Positions 9,123 to 17,027 of a stretch of DNA of 64,000 nt are shown one piece after another; position 1 is the first letter of the stretch; each line of letters opens with the position of its first letter. The stretch comes from Anaerolineaceae bacterium. Lineage in GTDB: Bacteria; Chloroflexota; Anaerolineae; Aggregatilineales; Phototrophicaceae. The position numbers and the translations under genes were made by a program. Under the pieces are notes generated by a model. It saw only the letters and a program-made list of their open reading frames with translations. It ran no database searches and was not told where the DNA came from. Location of the stretch: contig NZXX01000001.1 in assembly GCA_002702065.1 (NCBI GenBank), positions 1,116,001 to 1,180,000 of the forward strand, given 5' to 3'.

Positions 9123-9611
9123 CTATTCAGTTTCTAGCGACAGGACATACTGGTAAAGATTGGTGATTCCACCCTGGCTGAGCCGGTCCGTCGCATAGAG
9201 ATGATCGTTGCCGATGGTGCCGCCGGTACGCAGGAAGTTGATAAATTCCTCCTGAGTCAGTGTGGTGCCTGCCAGCGCCGGGCCATCATCGGTGCCTTCA
9301 CCGTTTTCACCATGACACGTCCCACATTCCAACGCCTCCCAGCGGCCTTGTCCTCGCTCGACGGCGACCGGGTCCAGGTCAATCGTCTGGGCCGACGATG
9401 TCGCACGGGCAGACGCGGTACCTGCGGCGGCTGTCGCAACCTGGGGCGGTTCTGTCGGCTGGACAAACGCATACGTCGGAAAGGTAAAGGTCGTGGCTGT
9501 GGGGGCTGGCGTATTGGTTGGTTCAGCGGCTTGCGGGCTGCACGCTGCGACCAGCATGAGCGAAAAACCGAGTGTGTAGACAATTTTGCGTCGGAATAAG
9601 CGGTTCACCAT
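9123..9611 (-). CDS. Tethered mono-heme c-type cytochrome lipoprotein
   Basis: A 162-residue lipoprotein. The lipobox is VAAC (Cys24), followed by a Pro/Thr/Ala-rich linker to about residue 80 and a small cytochrome c domain. The heme motif CGTCH is at 96-100, followed by G-x-N-G-x-G-x-x-D-G-P-x-L typical of class I cytochromes. The distal Met of that class is absent: the only Met residues in the protein are at 1 and 19. His137 (in NDHLYA) is the most plausible substitute ligand. It should act as an electron carrier on the outer face of the membrane. GAGGAGG just before the ATG supports the start. Its place directly behind ABC permease genes is odd for a respiratory protein. Confidence 0.85.
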   Translation of the reverse strand: MVNRLFRRKIVYTLGFSLMLVAACSPQAAEPTNTPAPTATTFTFPTYAFVQPTEPPQVATAAAGTASARATSSAQTIDLDPVAVERGQGRWEALECGTCHGENGEGTDDGPALAGTTLTQEEFINFLRTGGTIGNDHLYATDRLSQGGITNLYQYVLSLETE

Positions 9612-9625
9612 TGCCTCCTCAGCGA

Positions 9626-10555
9626 TTAAGAGCGGGTCACATCGAGTGCTTCTTGCAGGCCATCACCGACGAATGAGAAGCCGAGCATCGTCAGTGCCAC
9701 GAGAATTGTCGGGAACAATGGCAGATGATAATATACGCGGATGGTGCTGCCGATGCTGCCGCCGACCATTTTCCCCCAGCTGGCGGTTGGTTCGGCAATG
9801 CCCAGCCCCAGAAAACTCAGGCCCGCTTCCGAGAAGATGACAAGCGGCACGGCGAACGTGAATGCGATTAACAGGGGCGAGAATGCGTTGGGCAGCACGT
9901 GGCTGAAGATGATGTCACGGTCGGTTGCGCCCAGGGCACGGGCAGCGGTGACAAATTCCTTTTCGCGCATCGTCAAGAATTGGGCACGTGTCAGACGTGC
10001 GGCCTCGATCCAGCCGGTTAGCGAGAGTACCAAAATGACATTACCGATGCCTGGTCCCGCGATACTGAGCAGGATTAACGCAAAGATCAGCGGCGGTAAA
10101 GCAGTTGCGACTTCGATCACCCGCTGGATAATAAAATCCGTCACACCACCCCGGTAACCAGCCAGCGTCCCCAGAACAATGCCGATGGTAAAGGTAATCA
10201 GCGGTACGCTCAGGCCGACAAACAGGGAGGTTCGCGCGCCATAGATCAGCCGGGTGAGGTAATCACGGCCCACCGCGTCCGCACCCAGTGGATGAGCCGG
10301 GTCTTTAAATGGCAGCAGATGAACGATGCTGAAGTCGACGTGGTCATACTTGTAGGGTGTAATCACATCTGCGAAGAGGGCGAGAACCAGGAATAACGTG
10401 ATGATGAATAATCCGACCATCGCCAGCCGATTGCGTCGAAACCGCCGGACGGTGTCCATCCACAAGGAGCGGCGCAGAATCTGTTCTTCACCTAATGAGA
10501 CAGGGCGGCTGCTGGAATAGGTTTCGCCTTCGAGAGCATTATCCTGGTTCGACAT
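9626..10555 (-). CDS. ABC importer permease, DppC/OppC type
   Basis: A 309-residue inner-membrane permease of a peptide/nickel-type importer. An N-terminal cytoplasmic segment is followed by one helix (about 38-60), the conserved G-A-D-x-x-G-R-D element at about 92-99, and five further helices. The EAA loop (AARALGATDRDIIFSHVLP) contacts the ATPase. It starts inside the stop of the DppB partner (TGATG overlap at 10555), so the two are translationally coupled. Length and layout are normal for the family, in contrast to the second DppC in the window (18135-19385). No ATPase gene belongs to this operon. Confidence 0.9.
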   Translation of the reverse strand: MSNQDNALEGETYSSSRPVSLGEEQILRRSLWMDTVRRFRRNRLAMVGLFIITLFLVLALFADVITPYKYDHVDFSIVHLLPFKDPAHPLGADAVGRDYLTRLIYGARTSLFVGLSVPLITFTIGIVLGTLAGYRGGVTDFIIQRVIEVATALPPLIFALILLSIAGPGIGNVILVLSLTGWIEAARLTRAQFLTMREKEFVTAARALGATDRDIIFSHVLPNAFSPLLIAFTFAVPLVIFSEAGLSFLGLGIAEPTASWGKMVGGSIGSTIRVYYHLPLFPTILVALTMLGFSFVGDGLQEALDVTRS

Positions 10556-11529
10556 CAGGCGCTCCCTGCCGAGCTGCCCACGCGAATACGTGGATCAATC
10601 AGCGTGTATAAAACATCGGTGATCAGGTAAGTCAGCCCCCAAAGCGCAGCGATGAGCAGTGCCAGGGCCATAATCATGGGGTAATCGCGATTGAAAATGC
10701 TGGTCACAAAGAACTTTCCCAGGCCGGGTATACCATAGACGACTTCGATAAACAGCGATCCTGTCAGCAAATTGGGAATTTGCGGCAGCAGGACCGTCAC
10801 CATTGGAATGAGTGCATTGCGCATGACATGGCGCGACATAATCGTGCGCTCGGTCAGGCCCTTGGCGCGGGCCGTTCGAATATAATCGGCGCTCATGGCA
10901 TCGGCTACACTGGACCGCGTATAGCGGGCGACCAGGGCCAGCGGGGCCAGCGCATATGTGATGACGGGCAGGAAATAATCCCACGCCAAAATCGGAAAGC
11001 CACCTTCCACCACGGGGCCAATGATGACGGTGTGTGAGCGTCCCCATCCGTTCTGAAAGCCAAAGATCAGCAGCAGCCAGGTCGCGATAATAAAGCTGGG
11101 AATCGTGATGCCCAACGCGGCAACAAACGTCACAGTGTTATCAACCCAGCTATTGCGATAATAGGCGGCGACGATACCCATGACGAGGCCCAGGCCAAAC
11201 GACACCAGGATCGTGTACAGGCCCACGTGCAAAGTCACGGGCCAAACCTGTGCGATGAGTTCCGTTACCGGCGGATTGCCCGGTACGGCGGTGGATTTGC
11301 CAAAATCCAGTCGTACAATATCGCCCAGATAATTCACGTAGCGTTCGGTCACGGGTTTATCGAGACCATATTTCGCCAGGATATTTGCCATTGCTTCTTG
11401 GGAATAGCCACGTTCGCCAAATTGATAGGGGCCGCCGGGTATGGCATTCATCAGGAAGAAAACAACTGTCAGCACGGCGAACAGCACAAAAATTAATGAG
11501 ATTGCCCGCCGGAGTATATAACCGGTCAT
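10555..11529 (-). CDS. ABC importer permease, DppB/OppB type
   Basis: A 324-residue permease with the DppB layout. It has an N-terminal helix, then the MNAIPGGPY segment corresponding to the family's 'PGDP' region, the extracytoplasmic 'YGLDKPV' loop, and five helices with the EAA loop (ARAKGLTERTIMSRHVMRNA). The terminal VDPRIR-like motif appears here as LIDPRIR. GGAG lies five to six bases before the ATG. It pairs with the overlapping DppC and receives substrate from the family-5 binding protein upstream (11617-13359), from which it is separated by a strong hairpin. Substrates in this family include oligopeptides, nickel chelates and oligosaccharides; the sequence does not discriminate. Confidence 0.9.
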   Translation of the reverse strand: MTGYILRRAISLIFVLFAVLTVVFFLMNAIPGGPYQFGERGYSQEAMANILAKYGLDKPVTERYVNYLGDIVRLDFGKSTAVPGNPPVTELIAQVWPVTLHVGLYTILVSFGLGLVMGIVAAYYRNSWVDNTVTFVAALGITIPSFIIATWLLLIFGFQNGWGRSHTVIIGPVVEGGFPILAWDYFLPVITYALAPLALVARYTRSSVADAMSADYIRTARAKGLTERTIMSRHVMRNALIPMVTVLLPQIPNLLTGSLFIEVVYGIPGLGKFFVTSIFNRDYPMIMALALLIAALWGLTYLITDVLYTLIDPRIRVGSSAGSA

Positions 11530-11554
11530 AAGAACTCCGAAAATTTAGAAACGT

Positions 11555-11586
11555 TTCGGGAGGCAGTTAGCCACACGCCTCCCGAA
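11555..11586 (-). terminator. Intra-operon hairpin between binding protein and permease
   Basis: TTCGGGAGGC (11555-11564) and GCCTCCCGAA (11577-11586) form a perfect 10-bp stem between the binding-protein stop and the dppB start on the minus strand. A loose T-rich stretch follows. Such hairpins typically protect or attenuate transcripts so that binding protein exceeds permease. The other importer operon has one in the same place (16938-16962). Confidence 0.6.
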
Positions 11587-11616
11587 CGTTACTGTCCGTG
11601 ATAGTCAGTCAGCGAA

Positions 11617-13359
11617 TTACTCGCTCACCAACCCCATGTCATTGCGATAGGTGTCGTAGTCGAGCACGTTGTTGCCAATGTAGACTGTGCTCCACACGCC
11701 GTCGTTACCCCACTGCCAGCCGGGCAGACCCTGCGCGTTCAGTTCACGCGGGCCACCGAGGATATAGGGCTGGAACAGGTCACCCTGAATACGATGATTC
11801 AGGAAGATGCCGCCGACATCCTCAACCAGGATGCGCTCGGCCTGACGATACATTTCCAGACGGCCTTCCGGGTCACCAACCAGCTGGTTGGCTTCCTGTA
11901 CCAGCGAGTCAAACTCGGCATTGCGCCAGGAATGACGCCCGGTGGACACCCACACGCCCAGCATGTTGGCCGGGTCGAGATAGTCCATACCGTAGGAAAC
12001 GGCACCGAACTGAAGTGTGGTTGGGCGCGCCAGCAGCGATTCCATGTAGGCGCTGAACTCCATGTTGTTGACTTCGATGGAGACGTTCAGGCACTGGCTG
12101 ATCGAGGCGGCTGCGGCCACGAACCGTGGGGCAATCGTTTCCGGCTCACCACGCATTTGCAGTGTCAGCGCCGGGAAGCCTTCGCCATTGGGATAACCGG
12201 CATCGGCCAGCAAGCCCTGGGCAGCTTCGCAATCGTAACCCTGGATGTCGTGCAGTTCGCCGTCCACGTCTGAAGCCGGGAAGCCGGGCGACAGGAAGGA
12301 GTACGCCGGGATCGCCAGGCGCGGCCCGATCACGTTGGCGACGATTGATTCGCGGTCCAGTGCTTTGGCGAATGCCAACCGGACACGCTGATCGTCGAAC
12401 GGCGGGTTGAAGGTATCCATCAGCAGATATTCGGTACGGAAGTCGCCGGGGGTGGGGAAGTAATTATCCCGCAGTTCCGGATCATTCTCGAGCAGTTCGA
12501 ATTCTGCCGGGCCAAGGGCTTCGTAGTTGATGCGATCCAGCTCATGGTTCTGGAAAGCGGTGAAGCGTGTATTCAGGTCGCCATAGAAACCAATCATCTG
12601 CCGCAGGATCGGCTTGCGGAAGCCGTTGTAGCTTGGGTTGGCTTCGAGGACAATTTCTTCACCGGCGGTGAACGATGACAGAATGAACGGACCGGAGGAC
12701 ACGGTGGTTTCGGGGTCGAGCATGTATTCCGGACCATGTGCTTCCAGCGCGGCTTTCTGAATCGGTGCCCAGAAGAACAGCGTATTGGGCAGGGGTGGGA
12801 ATGGTGTCTGTGTTTCAACCTCAATCGTCAGGTCGTCAATGGCACGATAGCCAATTTCATCCGGCGAGATTTCGCCAGCGACGGCTTCATCCCAGCCAGC
12901 AATAACACCCTGCCACATCCAGACAAAGTCGTAAGCATTATCCGGGTCGGCCATCCAGCGATAGGAGGCTTCGTAATCGTACGCGGTCAGCGGGGTGCCG
13001 TCGCTCCATACCTGATCCGGACGCAGATGGAATGTCCAGGTCAGGCCGTCTTCGGAAGGTTCCCAACTCTCGGCAGCACCGGGCATCAGTTGGAGGTTGT
13101 TGTCCAGCGCCACCAGCGGATCACCGAACTGATTACTCAGATCGCCACAGATACGCTGATACACAGAAATGGCAGCGGCGAACGTGATTTCGACTGCATC
13201 AGAACGGCACATGGTACGCCATGTCTGAAGCTCGTAGGGTGCGGCATCCTCCGGCAGCGGACGGCCATAGACATCAGTCATGTCGTCCTGGGCGCCCAGA
13301 ACTGGCACCAATACCAGCAGGCATGCCGCCAGAATTAACATCAATTTGCTTTTGCTCAT
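11617..13359 (-). CDS. Family-5 extracellular solute-binding protein (peptide/nickel type)
   Basis: A 580-residue exported binding protein. The signal peptide (about residues 1-22) ends VLGAQ. The body is a family-5 protein with the strand signature 'WTFHLRPDQVWSDGTPLTA', the most conserved part of this family, and a C-terminal domain containing the usual asparagine-rich helices. It captures the substrate of the DppB/DppC permease downstream. The start is ATG at 13359, with AGGAG eight to nine bases upstream; the longer open frame to 13428 has no ribosome-binding site and would bury the signal peptide. It is the first gene of an operon that runs through the permeases to the cytochrome. Confidence 0.9.
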   Translation of the reverse strand: MSKSKLMLILAACLLVLVPVLGAQDDMTDVYGRPLPEDAAPYELQTWRTMCRSDAVEITFAAAISVYQRICGDLSNQFGDPLVALDNNLQLMPGAAESWEPSEDGLTWTFHLRPDQVWSDGTPLTAYDYEASYRWMADPDNAYDFVWMWQGVIAGWDEAVAGEISPDEIGYRAIDDLTIEVETQTPFPPLPNTLFFWAPIQKAALEAHGPEYMLDPETTVSSGPFILSSFTAGEEIVLEANPSYNGFRKPILRQMIGFYGDLNTRFTAFQNHELDRINYEALGPAEFELLENDPELRDNYFPTPGDFRTEYLLMDTFNPPFDDQRVRLAFAKALDRESIVANVIGPRLAIPAYSFLSPGFPASDVDGELHDIQGYDCEAAQGLLADAGYPNGEGFPALTLQMRGEPETIAPRFVAAAASISQCLNVSIEVNNMEFSAYMESLLARPTTLQFGAVSYGMDYLDPANMLGVWVSTGRHSWRNAEFDSLVQEANQLVGDPEGRLEMYRQAERILVEDVGGIFLNHRIQGDLFQPYILGGPRELNAQGLPGWQWGNDGVWSTVYIGNNVLDYDTYRNDMGLVSE

Positions 13360-13444
13360 ACATATTTCTCCTGAGGGTACAAACTGCGCGAACAAATCTA
13401 TTTGGGTATAAGCAGGCGTGCCGAGCACGTCTTTGACGGAAAAT

Positions 13445-13471
13445 GTTATACCCTCTTAGTTGAGCACGCAA
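13445..13471 (-). promoter_or_regulatory. Possible promoter of the first importer operon
   Basis: Minus strand TTGCGT (13471-13466), a 15-base spacer, TATAAC (13450-13445). The spacer is short, so the assignment is weak. The predicted start is about 80 bases before the ATG at 13359. Confidence 0.3.
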
Positions 13472-13560
13472 GTTTTCGTAATAATGTCAGCCTCTAATTC
13501 TAGGCGGGAACCACAGGCTGGACTACGTCAAATACAACGGATTTCCACGGTGGTTTTTGG

Positions 13561-14850
13561 CTAATGTGTCAGTGCGCGGGCGGAGGCTTCGGCACGTTGA
13601 CGGAAGTCTGCCATGTTGATCGTTGTCCCGTTCAACCGCGACTCTTCGGCGGCAAACGCCAGCAGATGGCTGTCGAGCGAGGCACGGGCAGAGGTCAGGG
13701 TGTCGTCGGGTTCGCCGCGCATGGCTTTCAGGAAGCTGCTTACCAGCCCGAAATCACCGCCACCATGCCCGCTGGCGCTGGCATCTTTCACGTCGATATG
13801 CTCCGTGGTTCCGCTCAGATGATCACGAATGGTGAGCTTGTTGCCGTCGTGCCCGCCAAAGCGCGCCTGAAGCGTGGCGCGGGTGCCATCATAGCGCATC
13901 GTGCGGCACTCCTCGAAGCCGTGCCCCTGCATAATCATGCTTACGGTGGTGCCATCGGCCATTTCCATATTCACGGTCTGATGATCCACGACATTGTTAT
14001 CGCAGTGGTAGACACAGCGTCCATAGGGGCTGGTTTCCAGAGCTTTGAGGCGGGCTTCGGCGGTTGGTTCGTAGGTAACAGCGTTGAGCAGGAACCGGTC
14101 GCCATCCTGGCCATACAAACGGGGCGCATAGAACTTGCAATCATCGGCAACTGGGCAGCCATCCATGCAGCGCAAGGGGGCACCCTCGGGTGCGTTTTCC
14201 GGGCGGAAGTGCAGCAGCGAGCCGAATGAACTGAGCCTGCTGACATCCTGCTGCAAGATCCAGGTCAGAATATCAAGATCATGACAACACTTTGCCAGGA
14301 TCATCGGGGCCGATGTTTCGAGATTGCGCCAGTTGCCGCGTACGAAGCTGTGCGCCATGTGCCAGAAGATCAGGTTCTCGCGATGATCTACATTAATGAT
14401 GCGGCCCAGCCGGCCAGACTGCACGATGTCGCGGATGGTGCGGAAGAACGTGGTGTAGCGCAGCACGTGGCAGATTTGCAGCAGTCGACCATATTGCTCG
14501 GCGGTTTGAACCAACTGAACGTTCTCAACCAGTTGATGCGCCATTGGCTTTTCCAGCAGCACATCGTAGCCGTTTTCCAGCGCCGCTGTGGTCGAGGCGG
14601 TGTGCATCTGATCCATTGTGCAGTTGACCAGTGCGTCGGCGATTTTGCCTTGTGCCAGCAAATCCTCCCACGATTTGAAGCGCCTCTCCTGTGGGATTTG
14701 GTGGGCATCGCCGAAGCGCTCGCGACGGTCATCAATTGGCTCTGCGACGGCGACAAACTGAAGCTCGTCGGGGTGGGCCAGGGCATAGGGGCCATAAGCA
14801 CGGTAACCTCTGCCACCGGCCCCAAGCAGTACAGCGGTAATTTTAGCCAT
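13561..14850 (-). CDS. Gfo/Idh/MocA family oxidoreductase
   Basis: A 429-residue NAD(P)-dependent dehydrogenase. The N-terminal Rossmann fold opens with GAGGRGYRAYG and continues with the family's LLEKPMA segment, whose lysine is catalytic. The C-terminal alpha/beta domain is long. An insertion near residues 215-275 carries several cysteines (CMDGC, DDCKFY, YGRCVYHC), suggesting bound metal or disulfides; these are not part of the standard Gfo/Idh core. Substrates of the family are sugars, inositols or amino-sugar derivatives. ATG at 14850 is chosen over 14877 because GAGG precedes it and the Rossmann fold begins immediately. It is divergent from the second importer operon and may process its cargo. 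Confidence 0.85.
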   Translation of the reverse strand: MAKITAVLLGAGGRGYRAYGPYALAHPDELQFVAVAEPIDDRRERFGDAHQIPQERRFKSWEDLLAQGKIADALVNCTMDQMHTASTTAALENGYDVLLEKPMAHQLVENVQLVQTAEQYGRLLQICHVLRYTTFFRTIRDIVQSGRLGRIINVDHRENLIFWHMAHSFVRGNWRNLETSAPMILAKCCHDLDILTWILQQDVSRLSSFGSLLHFRPENAPEGAPLRCMDGCPVADDCKFYAPRLYGQDGDRFLLNAVTYEPTAEARLKALETSPYGRCVYHCDNNVVDHQTVNMEMADGTTVSMIMQGHGFEECRTMRYDGTRATLQARFGGHDGNKLTIRDHLSGTTEHIDVKDASASGHGGGDFGLVSSFLKAMRGEPDDTLTSARASLDSHLLAFAAEESRLNGTTINMADFRQRAEASARALTH

Positions 14851-15172
14851 GTTCCAATTCCTCAACACACCAAGCAAAAGAACAGGCCTGAGCGTAACCC
14901 AGCGGTGAACAATCTGTCAAGATAACCAGAGTGTGATCATTATTTCGTACAAAATGAACATAAAAATTCACAGATTTGTGATTATTCTTGATTATTATGG
15001 AAATTTTGAAGCAAATTTTGAATTTTGCTGTTCGCCAAAATTTGTAGTTCATGTTATTTTAGGCGTATCAGCTAAATAGCTGGCATACGATCCGGCGGGT
15101 GAGGAGGTGCGAAGCGTTTGAACACTTCCAGTTGTCTTTTAAGTGTATATTTCAAGACAGAGGAGTTAATCA
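14851..15172. promoter_or_regulatory. Divergent regulatory region (322 bp without a gene)
   Basis: This AT-rich gap separates the Gfo/Idh gene (minus) from the second importer operon (plus). It holds no credible reading frame. Three palindromes stand out. TCACA-gatt-TGTGA lies at 14968-14981. AGCAAA-N8-TTTGCT lies at 15010-15029, embedded in AATTTTGAA direct repeats. AGCTA-aa-TAGCT lies at 15070-15081. Any of them could be an operator for a substrate-responsive repressor controlling both directions. No unambiguous -35/-10 pair was identified. AGAGGAG lies just before the ATG at 15173 as the ribosome-binding site. Confidence 0.5.
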
Positions 15173-16921
15173 ATGCGTAGAACTGTGCGGTTACTGACTG
15201 TTGCCTTGATTGCCGTGCTGGCCGTGATGTCGCTGGCCCCGGTTACGGCACAGGAAGGGGCTGTCCTGAATGTGGCGTGGCCATATTCGGTGCCGCCTAC
15301 GGGTCACTTCAATACCTTTGCATCGGGTGGTATGGTCATGGGCAGTTACAGTGACCTGTTCCAGCCGCCACTGGCTGTTTTGATCTGGGCAGACAATGTC
15401 TATGAAGGCATGGCTGCGGAGAGCTTTGGCTACGATGAAGACGGCAACTATGTGGTAACACTCAAGAGCGGCCACACCTGGAGCGATGGCAGCCCCATGA
15501 CCGCTGACGATGTGATCGCAACCTTCAACCTGTTCCGCCTGCGTGGTGATGCGGTGTGGAATACGCTGACCGGTATGGAAAAAGTCGATGACATGACGGT
15601 CAAATTCCTGATGGATGCGCCGTCATCACTGGCGGAACGTCAGATTCTGACCGGCGGCAACGGCTTGCGTCCGGCCAGCGTTTATGGCGATCTGGCGAAC
15701 CGGGCAGCCGAGGTCTTCGAAAGCGGCGCGACCAGCAACGAAGATGAAGCCTGGTCATCGCTGCTGAACGAACTGGTGGAATACCGCCCCGAAGCCTATG
15801 TTTCCGGCGGCCCCTTCACCATTGATCCGGCCAGCATTACCGAAGCCAATGTGACAGCCAACCTGAACGCCGGCGGCATCGGTGGTGACGCGGTCAACTT
15901 CGACACGGTCGTTCTGTGGAACGGCGAAACCGAAGTTGTGACCCCGCTGGTTGCCAATGGCGAACTGTGGTACATCACACACGGTATTCCGCCCACAACC
16001 GAACAGGCCTTTGTGGAACAGGGTATCGACATCCTGCGTACGGGTATGTTCAGCGGCCCGGCGATCTATGTCAACCATGACATTTACCCCCTGAATGTGA
16101 CCGAGGTTCGTCAGGCGATGGCGTATGTCATCGACCGGCAGCAGAACGGTTTCGTCAGCCTGGGTGAATCCGGCGTGGCGGTTGAACTGATGACCGGCAT
16201 GAGCGATGCGCTGGCCGACATCTGGCTGACCGAAGAAACCATCGATTCCCTCAACCCCTACGAGCAGGATCTGGACATGGCGACCAGCCTGTTGGAAGGC
16301 GTTGGCTTCACCAAAGGCGATGATGGTATCTGGGTTGATGACCAGGGTAACCCGCTGGCCTTCGAAATGACCTTCCCGCAGGAATATGCGGACTGGTCCG
16401 CCGCTGCCGAAAACGCGATCAGCCAGCTGAACGACTTCGGCTTCAACATCACCGGGCGTGGTGTTCAGTTCCAGCAGCACGAACAGGACGTTTACGACTC
16501 CAACTTCCAGATGGCGATCCGCAACTGGGGTATTGGTGATCCGATTCCGTCCCTGAGCTACCTGGAACCGTACGATCGCTGGAATGGTCAGGGCCTGCTG
16601 GCTGGTGAGGCCGCTGGTGGTGGTATGAACTTCCCCACCGAGGTGACCTACAGCGGTGGCACACTTGATGTTCGCGACGTGGCGATCACCAGTGGTCAGG
16701 GCACCGACACCGAAGCCCAGGCTGCGCTGGTGGAACAGCTTGCAGTTTCGTACAACGAACTGCTGCCGGCTATCCCGCTGTGGGAGCGTTTCACCAACAA
16801 CGCGCTGAATCGCAACTTCCTGGATGCGCCTGCGTTCGATGATCCGATCTACATCAATGACACAACACCGGACTTCTGGATGACCTATGCCATTATGACC
16901 GGTCTGCTTGCCCCGGCATAA
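15173..16921 (+). CDS. Family-5 extracellular solute-binding protein
   Basis: A 582-residue exported binding protein. The signal peptide (about 1-26) has an AlaxAla-type end (APVTAQ) and no lipobox. The family-5 signature VTLKSGHTWSDGSPMTADDV occurs near residue 100, and the C-terminal half carries the usual hinge elements. It starts at ATG 15173 with a strong AGAGGAG site. It heads a complete importer operon (binding protein, DppB, DppC, two ATPases). Its sequence differs clearly from the other family-5 protein in the window, so the two importers probably have different substrates. The divergent dehydrogenase suggests a sugar-like or sugar-conjugated cargo rather than plain peptides; that is inference. 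Confidence 0.9.
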   Translation: MRRTVRLLTVALIAVLAVMSLAPVTAQEGAVLNVAWPYSVPPTGHFNTFASGGMVMGSYSDLFQPPLAVLIWADNVYEGMAAESFGYDEDGNYVVTLKSGHTWSDGSPMTADDVIATFNLFRLRGDAVWNTLTGMEKVDDMTVKFLMDAPSSLAERQILTGGNGLRPASVYGDLANRAAEVFESGATSNEDEAWSSLLNELVEYRPEAYVSGGPFTIDPASITEANVTANLNAGGIGGDAVNFDTVVLWNGETEVVTPLVANGELWYITHGIPPTTEQAFVEQGIDILRTGMFSGPAIYVNHDIYPLNVTEVRQAMAYVIDRQQNGFVSLGESGVAVELMTGMSDALADIWLTEETIDSLNPYEQDLDMATSLLEGVGFTKGDDGIWVDDQGNPLAFEMTFPQEYADWSAAAENAISQLNDFGFNITGRGVQFQQHEQDVYDSNFQMAIRNWGIGDPIPSLSYLEPYDRWNGQGLLAGEAAGGGMNFPTEVTYSGGTLDVRDVAITSGQGTDTEAQAALVEQLAVSYNELLPAIPLWERFTNNALNRNFLDAPAFDDPIYINDTTPDFWMTYAIMTGLLAPA

Positions 16922-16937
16922 GTGCCGGTAATAACCC

Positions 16938-16962
16938 TGGGGTGAGTGCAGCACTCACCCCA
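16938..16962 (+). terminator. Strong hairpin between binding protein and permease
   Basis: TGGGGTGAGTG (16938-16948), loop CAG, CACTCACCCCA (16952-16962): a perfect 11-bp stem followed by AATTTTGT. It lies 17 bases after the binding-protein stop. It probably acts as a partial terminator or 3' stabiliser giving more binding protein than permease. Confidence 0.7.
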
Positions 16963-17027
16963 AATTTTGTCAATTAATGTTATTTTGGATAAAAAGCGAT
17001 TTTACAGTAGTTGTTGAGGAAATCTGT

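Noticed and set aside
14968..14981. TCACA-gatt-TGTGA as a CRP site
   Set aside because: CRP sites have the arms in the opposite order (TGTGA-N6-TCACA); this is an inverted repeat but not a CRP consensus.
15755..16954. 399-codon minus-strand open frame
   Set aside because: It is antisense to the family-5 binding protein and shows no fold or motif.
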